NCBI GenBank assembly: GCA_035691865.1
Contig: DASSIM010000148.1
Span: 9,457 to 73,456 of the forward strand
DNA: 64,000 bases
Reading direction: 5' to 3'
Source: Nitrosopolaris sp035691865
GTDB lineage: Archaea > Thermoproteota > Nitrososphaeria > Nitrososphaerales > Nitrososphaeraceae
The position numbers and the translations under genes were made by a program. The notes under the pieces were generated by a model. That model was not told where the DNA came from, searched no databases, and worked only from the letters and a program-made list of their open reading frames with translations. This document shows positions 63,428-64,000 of this stretch, one piece after another (position 1 is the stretch's first letter; every line of letters starts with the position of its first letter).

Positions 63428-64000
63428 TGTTTCCGTGACAATAAAAGCAGTGGGAGAGAAATACTGCCATAATATTTGAAGAAAAGCTGAATATCATGTG
63501 ACTAGTTGAATGAAGAGTATCGAGGTCTCAGGCTGTAGGATAGTATTTACAGGACAGCTAAACAAAACAGCCGATTTAAATTGATATCTTAAGTTTAAGA
63601 GAAGATCTTGAGAAGGTAGGAATGAATGCATTGTGATGGCCATAAACAGGAATCTTATACAAAATAAAGTACAGAAAAACGCGAATAGTAGCAGAAGATA
63701 GATTCTATTTACAAAATATTGAGTGTAGCTATACCGCCACTAGAATCCCATTCAACGACAAAGAAAAAATATGTATTGAAAATGAGCGGAATTTGGCACA
63801 AAAGAATAAACCGTTTTTGTTTGACGGCCTCTATCGGTAGAAACAATGATAATTACAACCGACGATAAGTGGGTAATAGGAATAAAGTTGGGAACGCATG
63901 ATTATCAGGGACATATTAGTGGCGATAATCCTACTTTGTGATGTTGCTTGACAGACGACCTATAGGCGATAACGACATTAAGAATCCAATCAACCTACAT
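63428..64000. other. Right-edge region without a gene
   Basis: 573 bp, AT-rich; only very short frames. No RNA or repeat recognised. Confidence 0.3.

Overview
The window looks like chromosomal DNA of an ammonia-oxidising archaeon (Thaumarchaeota/Nitrososphaeria). The low GC and gene-poor layout fit a soil lineage of the Nitrosocosmicus type best; that placement is inference. Archaeal hallmarks visible in the sequence are a thermosome, Spt5, uL11 and uS11, an archaeal class I CCA-adding enzyme, ThpR, RtcB, a PDCD5-like protein, UPF0200 and UPF0201 proteins, box A (TATA) promoters placed about 25 nt before starts, frequent TTG/GTG starts and an intron-containing tRNA. An ADP-forming acyl-CoA synthetase of the family used in the thaumarchaeal hydroxypropionate/hydroxybutyrate cycle is also present. 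No rRNA, CRISPR array, intact insertion sequence or prophage was seen.

Layout. 0-10 kb: truncated DEAD-box helicase, zinc-ribbon/PRC-like protein, ADP-forming acyl-CoA synthetase, M20 peptidase, type I glutamine synthetase, Lrp/AsnC regulator, YdcF-like protein. 10.3 kb: a tRNA-Gly(TCC) that appears to carry two introns, one in the T arm. 11-18 kb: LEA-like membrane protein, a tiny secreted poly-histidine protein built on a 30-bp tandem repeat, an asparagine-synthase-like protein, PurB, and an RtcB/PDCD5 operon. 18-24 kb: a class III cyclase translationally coupled to a 60-aa protein, uS11, a broken AAA ATPase, ThiL overlapping a GlmM-like mutase, tRNA-Thr. 25-33 kb: a tRNA/RNA-processing operon (thpR-cca-COG2112 kinase) facing UPF0200-UPF0201-spt5-rpl11-thermosome. 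33-47 kb: zincin-like protein, Hsp20, a second cyclase, a RecA-like protein divergent from a class V aminotransferase, a stand-alone RAM protein, a KynB-like cyclase, an orphan ABC-2 permease. 47-64 kb: secreted beta-helix protein, PPOX-like flavoprotein, DUF899 protein of bacterial appearance, PCD dehydratase, tRNA-Ser, CBS protein, receiver protein, GlmS, Cys-rich secreted protein, ArsR-like regulator.

Genes that act together: rtcB, thpR, cca and the intron-bearing tRNA point to tRNA maturation. glmS (59 kb) and the glmM-like gene (23 kb) serve amino-sugar synthesis. Two cyclases, a receiver, CBS and Lrp proteins indicate regulation. Much of the long intergenic space holds recognisable gene remains: AAA ATPase, LolD-type ABC ATPase, DDE-transposase tail, winged-helix regulator, PKD-like domain, histidine-kinase tail, C2H2 finger and a Cys-rich protein. 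The most novel-looking item is a compact predicted structured RNA at 52179-52260. It is an imperfect 11-bp closing helix (10 pairs plus one C.A mismatch) around a UUCG-capped hairpin and a branched arm, with a box A exactly one promoter length upstream.
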